Assembly: GCA_946540705.1 (NCBI GenBank) | Contig: CAMNJD010000447.1 | Coordinates: forward strand, 1-8,038 | Direction: 5' to 3' | Source of the DNA: an uncultured Ruminococcus sp. | Lineage (GTDB): Bacteria > Bacillota > Clostridia > Oscillospirales > Ruminococcaceae | DNA: 8,038 bases | Part shown: positions 1 to 6,867 of the stretch, in pieces | Layout of the letters: each line of letters opens with the position of its first letter | How positions within the stretch are numbered: position 1 is the first letter of the stretch | Program-made: the position numbers and the translations under genes | The notes under the pieces: generated by a model | Database searches by the model: none | Told to the model about the DNA's origin: nothing | What the model saw: the letters and a program-made list of their open reading frames with translations, nothing else

Positions 1-100
1 CGCATTCGCGCCCCGCGCCCAGTTAAAATAAACATTCGGACATATAATCAAGATCATAAAGCTGAAATCATATGATAAATTCTGATTTATTTTAGTAACA

Positions 101-129
101 ATTATAGCATAACATATCTGCACTGTCAA
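101..129 (-). promoter_or_regulatory. Perfect consensus SigA-type promoter firing left
   Basis: Read on the minus strand, the -35 hexamer TTGACA (129-124) is followed by a 17-base spacer and the -10 hexamer TATAAT (106-101). The -10 is preceded by TGC, an extended -10 element. Both hexamers and the spacing match the consensus exactly. Transcription should begin near position 95 and run out of the left edge. The first ~70 transcribed bases are AT-rich, then the sequence becomes GC-rich (positions 1-21). No gene with a ribosome binding site is visible in that stretch, so the target is unknown. It could be a structured RNA, an rRNA or tRNA operon, or a gene with a long leader. The -35 lies only 5 bases from the stem-loop at 135-177. 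Confidence 0.82.
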
Positions 130-134
130 TAGAA

Positions 135-177
135 AAGCCATAGTTCTTCTGACCGCATATCAGAAATACTATGGCTT
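135..177 (-). terminator. Long stem-loop, probable Rrf2 gene terminator
   Basis: A dyad centred on position 156 pairs AAGCCATAGT (135-144) with ACTATGGCTT (168-177), ten perfect base pairs. After a 2x2 internal loop, six more pairs follow (TTCTGA 147-152 with TCAGAA 160-165), closing a 7-base loop. On the minus strand the stem is followed by a short T run (CTTTTC), which suits an intrinsic terminator for the Rrf2 gene that stops about 96 bases upstream. The T run is short, and the structure lies right beside the -35 box of the next promoter. It could therefore also, or instead, act as an operator or insulator for that promoter. Confidence 0.6.
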
Positions 178-273
178 AAAACTTCTATATCAGCATCGCC
201 CTTCCCCCATTTTCCTCGTATTTTGCACGCCGAGGGAGTTCCGCTGTCTGCGGTGCGTGCGGTCATGCCCCGG

Positions 274-711
274 TCAGATGCAGTAATCGTCTCCGCTCGC
301 TTCCGTGCGTCGGTCGAGTATGTCCTGCAAGGTGACGCTGTCAAGATATTCCCCGACAACCTTCGCCAGCCCCTCCCAGATATACAGCGTCTCACAGTAT
401 GCCGCTCGGGGACAGTCATTTACCTCATACTCCAGACACGAAACCGGCGCCAGACTTCCCTCTGTCGCACGCAGTACATCTCCGACTGTGCATTCCTTCG
501 GCGCCCTGGCCAGCATGTACCCGCCGCGATTGCCGCGGTTTGTCCGCAGAATGCCGCTCTTGTTCAGCATCGGTACAATCTGCTCTAAGTATTTCTTGGA
601 AATATTCTGCCGCTCGGAGATCTCCTTCAGCGACACAAAGCCGTCCTCCTGCTTTTCGGCAAGCTCCAGCAGCATGCGCAGTGCATATCTTCCCTTGGTC
701 GAAATTTTCAT
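274..711 (-). CDS. Rrf2-family transcriptional regulator with three-Cys Fe-S motif (IscR/NsrR-like)
   Basis: This is a 145-residue protein, the normal length for the family. It begins with the characteristic MKISTKGRYALRMLLELA and has a winged helix-turn-helix at about residues 25-68 (SLKEISE, ISKKYLEQI, then the wing NRGNRGGYMLAR). This is followed by the family-typical TVGDVLRATEG. Cys92, Cys100 and Cys106 form a CX7CX5C pattern in the region where IscR and NsrR hold a [2Fe-2S] or [4Fe-4S] cluster, so the protein is probably a redox, nitric oxide or Fe-S status sensor in the cytoplasm. Two further cysteines are at 74 and 144. The start at 711 is supported by AAAGGGG seven bases upstream (725-719). 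It has its own promoter (751-779). The gene to its left, often an Fe-S or cysteine gene in this family, is outside the window, so the exact subfamily (IscR, NsrR, CymR-like) cannot be fixed. The family call is very secure; the cluster is inference. Confidence 0.95.
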   Translation of the reverse strand: MKISTKGRYALRMLLELAEKQEDGFVSLKEISERQNISKKYLEQIVPMLNKSGILRTNRGNRGGYMLARAPKECTVGDVLRATEGSLAPVSCLEYEVNDCPRAAYCETLYIWEGLAKVVGEYLDSVTLQDILDRRTEASGDDYCI

Positions 712-750
712 GGCAATACCCCTTTCCGGATGTCATCACTTGATAGTATT

Positions 751-779
751 ATTATAACATAGATTTCCTCCGTTTTCTA
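751..779 (-). promoter_or_regulatory. Promoter of the Rrf2 gene
   Basis: On the minus strand a perfect -10 TATAAT (756-751) lies 17 bases after a moderate -35 TAGAAA (779-774, four of six matches). Transcription would begin near 744, giving a leader of about 33 bases before the ATG at 711. Rrf2 proteins commonly repress their own promoter, but I see no clear dyad over these boxes that would mark an operator. Confidence 0.65.
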
Positions 780-869
780 TGGGCAAACTCACGTTTTTAC
801 AGAAAGAAATACAGCAGCGCTTCAGCATATCATACAAATCCAATATGAGAACAGAGAATTCTGCGTACA

Positions 870-903
870 AAAGCAGCCGGACAATACCCTGCCCGGCTGC
901 TTT
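870..903 (-). terminator. Intrinsic terminator of the LtaS-like gene
   Basis: AAAGCAGCCGG (870-880) and CCGGCTGCTTT (893-903) form a perfect 11-bp GC-rich stem with a 12-base loop. On the minus strand the stem is followed by another T (CTTTTG), giving a U tract. It begins 8 bases after the stop codon of the LtaS-like gene (914-912). It should separate that transcription unit from the Rrf2 gene. The remaining gap (757-869) contains no gene that I can support. Confidence 0.87.
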
Positions 904-911
904 CCGTCTGA

Positions 912-2759
912 TTATTCTGTTTCTGTTTTCGGCCTTGTTCCGCTGTAATCCTCGCCGACAACGCGGTCATAGGTCAGCAGGTCAAGTGTTTCGTTGCGGT
1001 CATCCGGCTCCATGAAGATCGACGTATAGACCGGATCGGTTTCCCGCTGCTTCAGAACCGTTGCATAGAACGGATCAACAGGCAGCCCGGCCGCTTCGAT
1101 CATGGTCGGGGTCAGATAGAATGCGGAAACCGTTTCGGTCGGCAGAGCATCCTCCTGAAGCGCAAAGTTGCTCCAGATCAGTGCGGGCTGTTCATAAAGC
1201 ACATCGCAGTTCTCGCTGTTGATGCCCGCTGCATCGTAAATATTGCCCTCCTTGCGCATTGAGGGGAAGTGGTCGCCGATGAACAGCACCATCGTCGGCT
1301 CACCGGTCTTTTCCAGCTCTGTGATGAGCCGTTCGAGCGCGATGCTGCTTGCGCGGATGCCCTTGAGGTACACATCAATCTCGGCTGTATCCGGAATCCA
1401 GTCATAGGGCTGGTGATTCTGCATGGTCGTTGCATGGACATACAGCGGGTCATCGTTCTCTCTGACGAGCGCGAGGATCTGGTCGGTCACAGTCTCATCG
1501 GAGACATAGCCGTTGCCGTACTCCTGCACCGGTACGGTGAACTGATCGCGGAAGATCATCTGATCCCAGCCGTAGGTCGAATAGATCGTGTCTCTGCCGT
1601 AGAATGTCTCGACGAAGGGATGCACATATGCTGTCTCATAGCCAAGGCCGTTGTAGTAGGAAACCATATTGGACGGCTCCGCGACATTGATCTCGCGCTG
1701 CGGCGTGATCGTGTCCTGAAGCGAACGCACCGGCAGGCCGAACATCAGCTCAAACTCAGTACGGACGGTATAGGACGCAAAGGTCGGTACCGCGACATTC
1801 AGCACATGGCTCTTTTCGCAGACCCGGTCGAACACCTCATAGGCATCCGTCTCAAGGTTCAGCGATTTGACTCTGCGGAAATCGGCGAACGATTCCGACA
1901 TCACAACGATCACATTCGGCCTGACATCGCTTCCGGCTTCGATCGCGTCCTCGGTGACGGCAGCGAGCGTATGCTCCTCTGTGTAATCCTCCGGCTCCAC
2001 GAGCAGATTGCCCAGACGCTCGGAGGTTGTCTCGACGAGGAAGCCGAGCATTCCGTTTTTCTCGAATTTCTCATTGGTCGAGAAAGCATTTGCCGAAGCA
2101 GTGGTGTCCACATCGAACACCCCGTAGACTGTCTGCGACACGCCCGGCACGCAGATGATCATGATGCCGGCGGTCAGGAAGCCCAGTGCCGGCAGCACAC
2201 GCTTGCGCAGGGGCTTTGTGAACGAGGGATTGCGCAGAAAGATGAACACAAGCATCGCGATCGCGCTGAGCACATACACCACGAGCGGCACGGTGATCTT
2301 GATATACGCAAAGCTCGACAGGTTTTTGAGGCTCTTGAACCCCGTGCCGACGGTCAGATCCACGAGCTTGAAGTGGTTGCCGTTTGTGCTGTATTTGAAC
2401 AGCTCCACGACACTGAGCGTCATGTACGAAATGCCCTGGATCGAGGCAGCGGCCCAGATGCGGTTTGTCAGCATCACGAGCAGGCCGTAGATCAGGTATG
2501 CGAACAGAAAATCAAACAGCATGACAGTCGGTCTGTTCACGAAGAACCGTGCGAAAGCCGTCAGATGCACGCACTGGTTCAGCTCTGCCATGCAGACGAT
2601 GAATACAGGAAACAGCCACCCAATGATCGCATTGGAAACGCGATAGCGTTCCTGGTTGCGCATTCTGTAATCCTGCATGCGGCGATAGCCGCGCTTCAGT
2701 TTTCCGGGCTGCTTTGCGGGGCTCTGCCCGGATCTCTCCTTTATCATTGTACCAGTCAT
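912..2759 (-). CDS. LtaS-type lipoteichoic acid synthase / sulfatase-fold phosphoglycerol transferase family membrane protein
   Basis: This is a 615-residue protein with the LtaS layout: a basic cytoplasmic start, about five membrane segments (roughly 43-60, 78-98, 103-121, 152-175, 188-206), then an extracellular sulfatase-fold domain (about 280-575). Metal and active-site motifs are visible: PNVIVVMSES (Glu289), a candidate nucleophile Thr331 in SYTVRTEFEL, NHQPYD (His449) and FIGDHFPS (Asp496, His497). These correspond to the LtaS Mn-binding site and catalytic Thr. By family knowledge it would move glycerol phosphate from phosphatidylglycerol onto a growing surface polymer. An Ala-x-Ala stretch at residues 221-225 follows the last membrane segment, near where LtaS is cut by signal peptidase; cleavage here is inference. 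The start at 2759 has GAGG eight bases upstream, while the in-frame Met5 has none. It is a single gene with its own promoter and terminator. Related phosphoethanolamine or other phosphoglycerol transferases cannot be excluded. Confidence 0.92.
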   Translation of the reverse strand: MTGTMIKERSGQSPAKQPGKLKRGYRRMQDYRMRNQERYRVSNAIIGWLFPVFIVCMAELNQCVHLTAFARFFVNRPTVMLFDFLFAYLIYGLLVMLTNRIWAAASIQGISYMTLSVVELFKYSTNGNHFKLVDLTVGTGFKSLKNLSSFAYIKITVPLVVYVLSAIAMLVFIFLRNPSFTKPLRKRVLPALGFLTAGIMIICVPGVSQTVYGVFDVDTTASANAFSTNEKFEKNGMLGFLVETTSERLGNLLVEPEDYTEEHTLAAVTEDAIEAGSDVRPNVIVVMSESFADFRRVKSLNLETDAYEVFDRVCEKSHVLNVAVPTFASYTVRTEFELMFGLPVRSLQDTITPQREINVAEPSNMVSYYNGLGYETAYVHPFVETFYGRDTIYSTYGWDQMIFRDQFTVPVQEYGNGYVSDETVTDQILALVRENDDPLYVHATTMQNHQPYDWIPDTAEIDVYLKGIRASSIALERLITELEKTGEPTMVLFIGDHFPSMRKEGNIYDAAGINSENCDVLYEQPALIWSNFALQEDALPTETVSAFYLTPTMIEAAGLPVDPFYATVLKQRETDPVYTSIFMEPDDRNETLDLLTYDRVVGEDYSGTRPKTETE

Positions 2760-2861
2760 TTTCCCGTCCTCACTTTTCCTTTTATATGTTGCGGATGAGC
2801 GAATGGTCTCAAAGTCTGCACACCCGATTCCCCCGCGAGTGTACAGCTATCCTGAGTCATC

Positions 2862-2922
2862 AATAGTTTATCACGTTTTTTTGCGCTTGTAAAGGGTTTT
2901 TGGCACACTTTCATAAACTATT
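2862..2922. repeat. Spaced inverted repeat around the LtaS-like promoter
   Basis: AATAGTTTAT (2862-2871) and its exact reverse complement ATAAACTATT (2913-2922) lie 51 bases apart centre to centre, close to five helical turns. The similarity continues one base further on both sides (T.AATAGTTTAT.A). One copy overlaps the predicted -10 and the other lies about 20 bases upstream of the -35. This arrangement would suit a repressor that loops DNA, or two sites for one regulator. It is AT-rich, so chance cannot be ruled out. Confidence 0.45.
2865..2893 (-). promoter_or_regulatory. Promoter of the LtaS-like gene
   Basis: On the minus strand the -35 TTTACA (2893-2888, five of six) is followed by a 17-base spacer and the -10 TAAACT (2870-2865, four of six), with a TGA extended -10 element just before it. 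Transcription would start around 2858, leaving a leader of about 100 bases before the ATG at 2759. The leader can fold a small stem (2839-2846 with 2816-2823, eight pairs including one G-U). One arm of a spaced inverted repeat covers the -10. Confidence 0.62.
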
Positions 2923-3019
2923 CACAAACTTGTAATCGGTTGTAAAAAATTTGTTAATATACGCCCGGAATTTGTGATTCAGGCCGAAAACGCGCCCGGC
3001 ACGGCAGAACCGAAGTCCT

Positions 3020-3033
3020 GTCCGATGCCGGAC
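3020..3033 (-). other. Small GC-rich hairpin after the transglutaminase gene, possible weak terminator
   Basis: GTCCG (3020-3024) pairs with CGGAC (3029-3033) around a four-base loop, 11 bases downstream of the stop codon at 3045. There is no T run on either side, so it lacks half of a normal intrinsic terminator. I see no better candidate for the end of the three-gene operon, which may end by Rho or read on into the LtaS-like gene. The rest of 2760-3044 is AT-rich promoter sequence with no gene that I can support. Confidence 0.25.
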
Positions 3034-3044
3034 GCATTGTCAGA

Positions 3045-5600
3045 TCAGATCATATGCCTGCCCCAGCGCAGCCAGAAACGCCTGAACGGATTTCCGGATT
3101 CGTAGAGCTTTTTTGCGAGCAGAAGCGCTGTTTTGCGCAGGATCGCAGCCTGCTCGGCGGGAACGCCCTCCCGGCTGAAGACCGCCTGCTGCTGGATATT
3201 GACCGCCTGTGTCAGTCTGCCGGCGGGCAGCAGCTTGCAGTCGGCTTCTGCCTTTTGTGCAAAGGCTTCATGCGTCATGCCGCCCTGCACGATGCCCTGC
3301 ATCCGCAGGAGCTGCACCAGAAACGCAAAGGATGCGTCAGCGGCGTCATTGGGGTTCTTCGCACGCATCGCCTGCTCACGCTTATGCAGCACATGCCTGT
3401 GATATTTCAGATAGAGCCAGACCGCGAGTGCGGCCAGCGCGAGGATCAGCACGGCCCGCAGCACGATGCGAAGCACATGCCTGCCCTTGCCGGCGGCAGC
3501 CTCCTGCTGCTGCGTCGTACCGGACTGTGCCGTGCCGGAGACTTTCTGTGTCGTTGCGGTAACGGCTGTTGTCGTCGTTGTTGTCTCCGTGACCGGGACA
3601 AGGCTCGTGACGGTTGCGGTCGTTGTCGCTGCGGTGACGGGCTCCGTGACGGGCGGCGGCGCGGTATGCCACTGCTCCTGCACGGATTCGGTGAACTCAT
3701 ACGGAATCCAGCCGAAGCCCTTGACATAGATCTCGACCCACGCATGTGCCTGATTATCCGGCACAACAATGTGATAATCACCATCGGTCTTGCCTGCGGC
3801 AAAGTTGCCCATCGTCATGACATAGCCCTGCACATATCTCGCAGGGATGCCGCACATCCGGCAGAGGATGACCGCAGCAGAGGCGTAATGCGCACAGTAG
3901 CCCTCATGACCCTCCGTCAGGAAATATTCAACGAAATCGCGGTCCTGCGGAATCGGTGCCGGCGAAATGGTGTAGTCCGACCGTGCCCAGATATAGCCGC
4001 GGATGTCATTGAGCTTTTCCGCGAGCAGTTCATCCTCCCGCGGCATTCTCGTGACAAAATCGTTATAGACCTTGTTCATGGCCGGGGTATCCGGGATCGC
4101 GAGATAGGTCTGCTCGACGAAGCGCTCATATTCGGAAACGGCCGCATTCTTCGAGGGAGCCTGCCGGAGTGAAAACATATCCCAGTCCGGGTGTGCGTTG
4201 TTCATGAGCCAGAAGCTGTAGCTCTGCTTGTCCTCCATTTCAGTCTCGGTATCGTAATGATACCGCGTACCGGCCTCAAACACGCTCTGATACGGAAGAT
4301 AATTGATGAGCTCGGGGCGCTTCGCCGTGACATTGGCATGCACGACCGGATACTTGCCGTTTTCGGTGCGCAGCTCGTCAATGTGGTCTGAGTGGAAAAC
4401 GGTCTGCGGCATACGGTTCTGCTCGGTGAGCCGCCGCAGCAGCTTCGCATGATCGCTGTATGCTTTTGCCGGGAGTCCCCAGCCGCGCCCGGTGTACTCC
4501 GAGCGAACCAGTCCGCGCAGGTAATAGTCATCGGGAGCAGCCGCGCCGCCGACGGCGATCTCCAGAACGGTGCGGCCGTCAAAGTGCGGGTTGTCGCTGT
4601 TCATGAGATCAACCTCATCCGAAACGGCATCCTCCGAGCCGCCGCCGGGCAGCCGCCGGAAGAACTCCGCCAGCTCCTCGAACGAGAAATCGTTATACGC
4701 CTGAATGATCTCATGGCGTTTTTCGTTGAGTGCTTCGCTGCGGATGAAATGTCTGGTCGAATAGAGTGCAGCCGCGCTGAGTGCAGCAGCCGCGAGCACA
4801 AGCAGCAGCGCAGCCGGCTCATGCGTCGAATAGCGCACCTCCGTATCCTTGGTAAAGGCATTCTGAATCTGCGGCGCATTGGCTGTCTGAAGCCGCACCT
4901 CGACCGTCTGCCTTGCGGGACGCTTTCTCGCGATTGCCAGTGTGCCGATCCAGAAGCAGATCAGCATGAACACCGAGATACTGCCGGTTTGCAGGCCGAA
5001 ATACAGTCCGCATTCCAGAAACGGGAATGTCACAAGGAACCGGATCCAGAAGCCGCTCCGGCTGGACTGCGTATGCGTGAGCAGCACATCGGAGTATTCG
5101 AGCAGCGCGACCATCGCCGTGATGAGCAGCAAGAACACAAAGCGCATGCACATGACCCGATCCCATGTTCCGGCACCGGTCCCATTTTCAAACACAAACG
5201 GCTTTGAGAGGATCTTCGACCGCATGATCTGATAGATCCCGCTTGCACCGACGATCGCCGCCTCACGGAATTTAATCAGCGCGACCGGAATGAGCGCGAA
5301 CGAACCCAGAATGCAGCCGAAGCCGAGCTTGGGGTGCAGGTAGCGGATCAGCCGCAGCACGAGCATCAGGCCGATCGCAAAATAGGTCAGCGGCAGGGCA
5401 TTGACAGGAAAATCAAAGAAGCCGTCGATGCTCCAGATCGTTCCGCCGATGCCGAGCAGCGTAATGAGCAGCCGCACAAGGCGCTCAGGGAAGGGGCGCT
5501 TGTCCTTGACAGACATGGAGATGCTGTCATGCACCAGCAGCGGCGGCAGCCTGTAATCCGGAACGGACGCTGTCTCCTGCTGCTTATTCCTTTCAGTCAT
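3045..5600 (-). CDS. Membrane-anchored transglutaminase-like protein (TgpA/YebA type)
   Basis: Starting at 5600 the protein has 851 residues. About seven N-terminal membrane segments (roughly 41-60, 67-87, 92-112, 150-171, 184-203, 205-224, 262-281) lead to a large extracellular part. The transglutaminase core holds Cys569 in GHEGYCAHYASAAVILCRMC and His619 in NQAHAWVEIYV. The third catalytic position, after GFGWIPY, is Glu635 where Asp is classical. A Thr-rich linker (about 645-700) and a final membrane segment (710-732) place a soluble C-terminal domain (735-851, DUF4129-like) in the cytoplasm. The family acts at the envelope as a cysteine protease-like or crosslinking enzyme; substrates are largely unknown. 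The Met at 5600 is chosen because GGGAGG lies eight bases upstream. Starts at 5606 and 5618 are in frame but poorly placed. It overlaps the DUF58 gene by eight bases. MoxR, DUF58 and this gene are in the order of B. subtilis yeaC-yeaD-yebA. Confidence 0.93.
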   Translation of the reverse strand: MTERNKQQETASVPDYRLPPLLVHDSISMSVKDKRPFPERLVRLLITLLGIGGTIWSIDGFFDFPVNALPLTYFAIGLMLVLRLIRYLHPKLGFGCILGSFALIPVALIKFREAAIVGASGIYQIMRSKILSKPFVFENGTGAGTWDRVMCMRFVFLLLITAMVALLEYSDVLLTHTQSSRSGFWIRFLVTFPFLECGLYFGLQTGSISVFMLICFWIGTLAIARKRPARQTVEVRLQTANAPQIQNAFTKDTEVRYSTHEPAALLLVLAAAALSAAALYSTRHFIRSEALNEKRHEIIQAYNDFSFEELAEFFRRLPGGGSEDAVSDEVDLMNSDNPHFDGRTVLEIAVGGAAAPDDYYLRGLVRSEYTGRGWGLPAKAYSDHAKLLRRLTEQNRMPQTVFHSDHIDELRTENGKYPVVHANVTAKRPELINYLPYQSVFEAGTRYHYDTETEMEDKQSYSFWLMNNAHPDWDMFSLRQAPSKNAAVSEYERFVEQTYLAIPDTPAMNKVYNDFVTRMPREDELLAEKLNDIRGYIWARSDYTISPAPIPQDRDFVEYFLTEGHEGYCAHYASAAVILCRMCGIPARYVQGYVMTMGNFAAGKTDGDYHIVVPDNQAHAWVEIYVKGFGWIPYEFTESVQEQWHTAPPPVTEPVTAATTTATVTSLVPVTETTTTTTAVTATTQKVSGTAQSGTTQQQEAAAGKGRHVLRIVLRAVLILALAALAVWLYLKYHRHVLHKREQAMRAKNPNDAADASFAFLVQLLRMQGIVQGGMTHEAFAQKAEADCKLLPAGRLTQAVNIQQQAVFSREGVPAEQAAILRKTALLLAKKLYESGNPFRRFWLRWGRHMI

Positions 5601-6867
5601 CGTCATCGCCTCCCTCATCGTCCCAGAGTTCAGCGGTCAGCTCTGCCGTACCGTCGTCGCTGTAATCGGCATCCTCGTCCTCCTCGGGAAGCAGCGGCGG
5701 ATCCATAATGACCGGCACTGCCTGATAGAGCGCCTCATGCTCGGGGAGCGCGGCAGCCTCATCGGGCGTATATACGGTAAAAACGGTCAGACGCTCGGGG
5801 TTCGGGAGCGAGAGCAGAAGCTCTGTGATGCCCTGATCGGCACGCGGAAGAAAGATCAGCACACGGTCATGCTGCTTCATGCCGCCGAACAGCTCAGCAG
5901 CCGCAGTCACGAAGCCTGCGCGCTCTGATTCATCGAGCGGACGGGTCTGCACAACGGAACGCATCCATTCCGCAGCCTCCTCCTGTGTTTTGAGCGGATC
6001 CGTGATGCCGATGCCGGATGCCGGATGATACCACGCCGCACGGAACGGCACATCATGCTGCGCGATCGCGTTGACCGCAGTTGTCAGGCAGGAAAGCATC
6101 ATGTCGATGCGCATGGCAGATTCCGGCTGCGGGCCGGTCTGCCGGAAATCGGCCAGCAGGATGCACTCAGCCGAAAGCGGCAGACTGTACTCCTTGACCA
6201 GAAGGGTATCGAGCTTGGAGCTGAGCTTCCAGTGGATTCTGGAAACAGGGTCGCCCTCGCGGTAGACATGCAGGTCGAAGATCTCTGAGGGGTCATCGCC
6301 CGGGCGCACCTTGGAAAAATCGGAGGAATCGGCCTCCGGACGCGGCTGCGGCTCAAAGTAGAGCGGCAGCATTTCGATTGCACGCGGCATAATGACAACG
6401 GAATCGTCCGCACGGAGCAATGCCTTCCGGTGAAAAATGCGGAGCGGGTCGCGAAAATCGACACGCTTCAGGCTCAGGTGCATCACGCCGCAGGTCGCCG
6501 CATGAAAGCTGAGCTTGATGCGCTGCGTATTGCGCGGCATGATCGGCATGGAGATGCGCAGGGTACGGACGGTGCCGTCGAGCGAATTGCTGTATTCGAG
6601 ATCGGCGGTCGCATTGGCCGTCGAGAAGATGCTGCGGTTTGTGAGGTGCAGAGTCCAGTGATAGGATTCGCCCTTGCGCGCCTGCTTTTTGCCGTGGGTC
6701 AGCGCTGCGGAGAGCGAATGCTTGATGCGGATGACCGCGATCAGCAGAAACAGCGGGAACACTGCCGCGAAAATGAGGATCTCCTGCGAGAGCTTGCCGC
6801 GGTAGAGCACCCAGAACAGCAGCAGAGCCGCCAGCAGCGCCGCATACAGCAGCTTGTTCCGGATCAT
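5593..6867 (-). CDS. DUF58 domain protein (YeaD-like), partner of MoxR
   Basis: This is a 424-residue protein with two N-terminal membrane helices (about 5-22 and 28-48). A beta-rich segment (60-165) resembles the region that precedes DUF58. The DUF58 signature follows at 183-228: VRPGDDPSEIFDLHVYREGD, then SRIHWKLSSK and LLVKEY. In the family this stretch precedes a von Willebrand A-like fold, and ILLADF (236-241) fits its first strand. The C-terminal 31 residues (394-424) are strongly acidic, 17 being Asp or Glu and the last four all Asp. The molecular function of DUF58 proteins is not established; they regularly sit with MoxR ATPases and are thought to be clients or adaptors. The ATG at 6867 overlaps the MoxR stop in ATGA, with only a weak AGG upstream, so translation probably depends on coupling. 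The family call is secure, the role is inference. Confidence 0.93.
   Translation of the reverse strand: MIRNKLLYAALLAALLLFWVLYRGKLSQEILIFAAVFPLFLLIAVIRIKHSLSAALTHGKKQARKGESYHWTLHLTNRSIFSTANATADLEYSNSLDGTVRTLRISMPIMPRNTQRIKLSFHAATCGVMHLSLKRVDFRDPLRIFHRKALLRADDSVVIMPRAIEMLPLYFEPQPRPEADSSDFSKVRPGDDPSEIFDLHVYREGDPVSRIHWKLSSKLDTLLVKEYSLPLSAECILLADFRQTGPQPESAMRIDMMLSCLTTAVNAIAQHDVPFRAAWYHPASGIGITDPLKTQEEAAEWMRSVVQTRPLDESERAGFVTAAAELFGGMKQHDRVLIFLPRADQGITELLLSLPNPERLTVFTVYTPDEAAALPEHEALYQAVPVIMDPPLLPEEDEDADYSDDGTAELTAELWDDEGGDDDD
5609..5614 (-). promoter_or_regulatory. Ribosome binding site for the transglutaminase gene, inside the DUF58 gene
   Basis: On the minus strand GGGAGG lies eight bases before the ATG at 5600, an ideal spacing. 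For the ATG at 5606 the spacing would be two bases, and the ATG at 5618 lies upstream of it. The site therefore decides the start. The same bases encode Glu-Gly-Gly in the acidic tail of the DUF58 protein, so translation of the two genes is probably coupled. Confidence 0.75.

Noticed and set aside
1..57. Open frame on the minus strand from an ATG at 57 to the left edge (19 codons)
   Set aside because: No ribosome binding site and no recognisable protein start. The window ends too soon to judge.
126..419. 97-codon frame on the minus strand overlapping the Rrf2 end
   Set aside because: It overlaps the Rrf2 gene in another frame, runs through the stem-loop at 135-177 and resembles no protein. 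A shorter internal start near 254 also lacks a ribosome binding site.
755..770. GGAGG followed by ATG TTA TAA on the minus strand upstream of the Rrf2 gene
   Set aside because: The frame has only two codons and falls on the predicted -10 region, so it would not be transcribed.
1269..2798. 509-codon open frame on the plus strand opposite the LtaS-like gene
   Set aside because: It is a shadow of the third-position composition of the real gene. It is rich in His, Arg, Cys and Gln with no domain, and it covers the promoter side of the real gene.
3054..4172. 372-codon plus-strand frame opposite the transglutaminase gene
   Set aside because: It is an antisense shadow rich in Arg, Cys and His with no motif. 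The minus-strand frame carries clear catalytic motifs.
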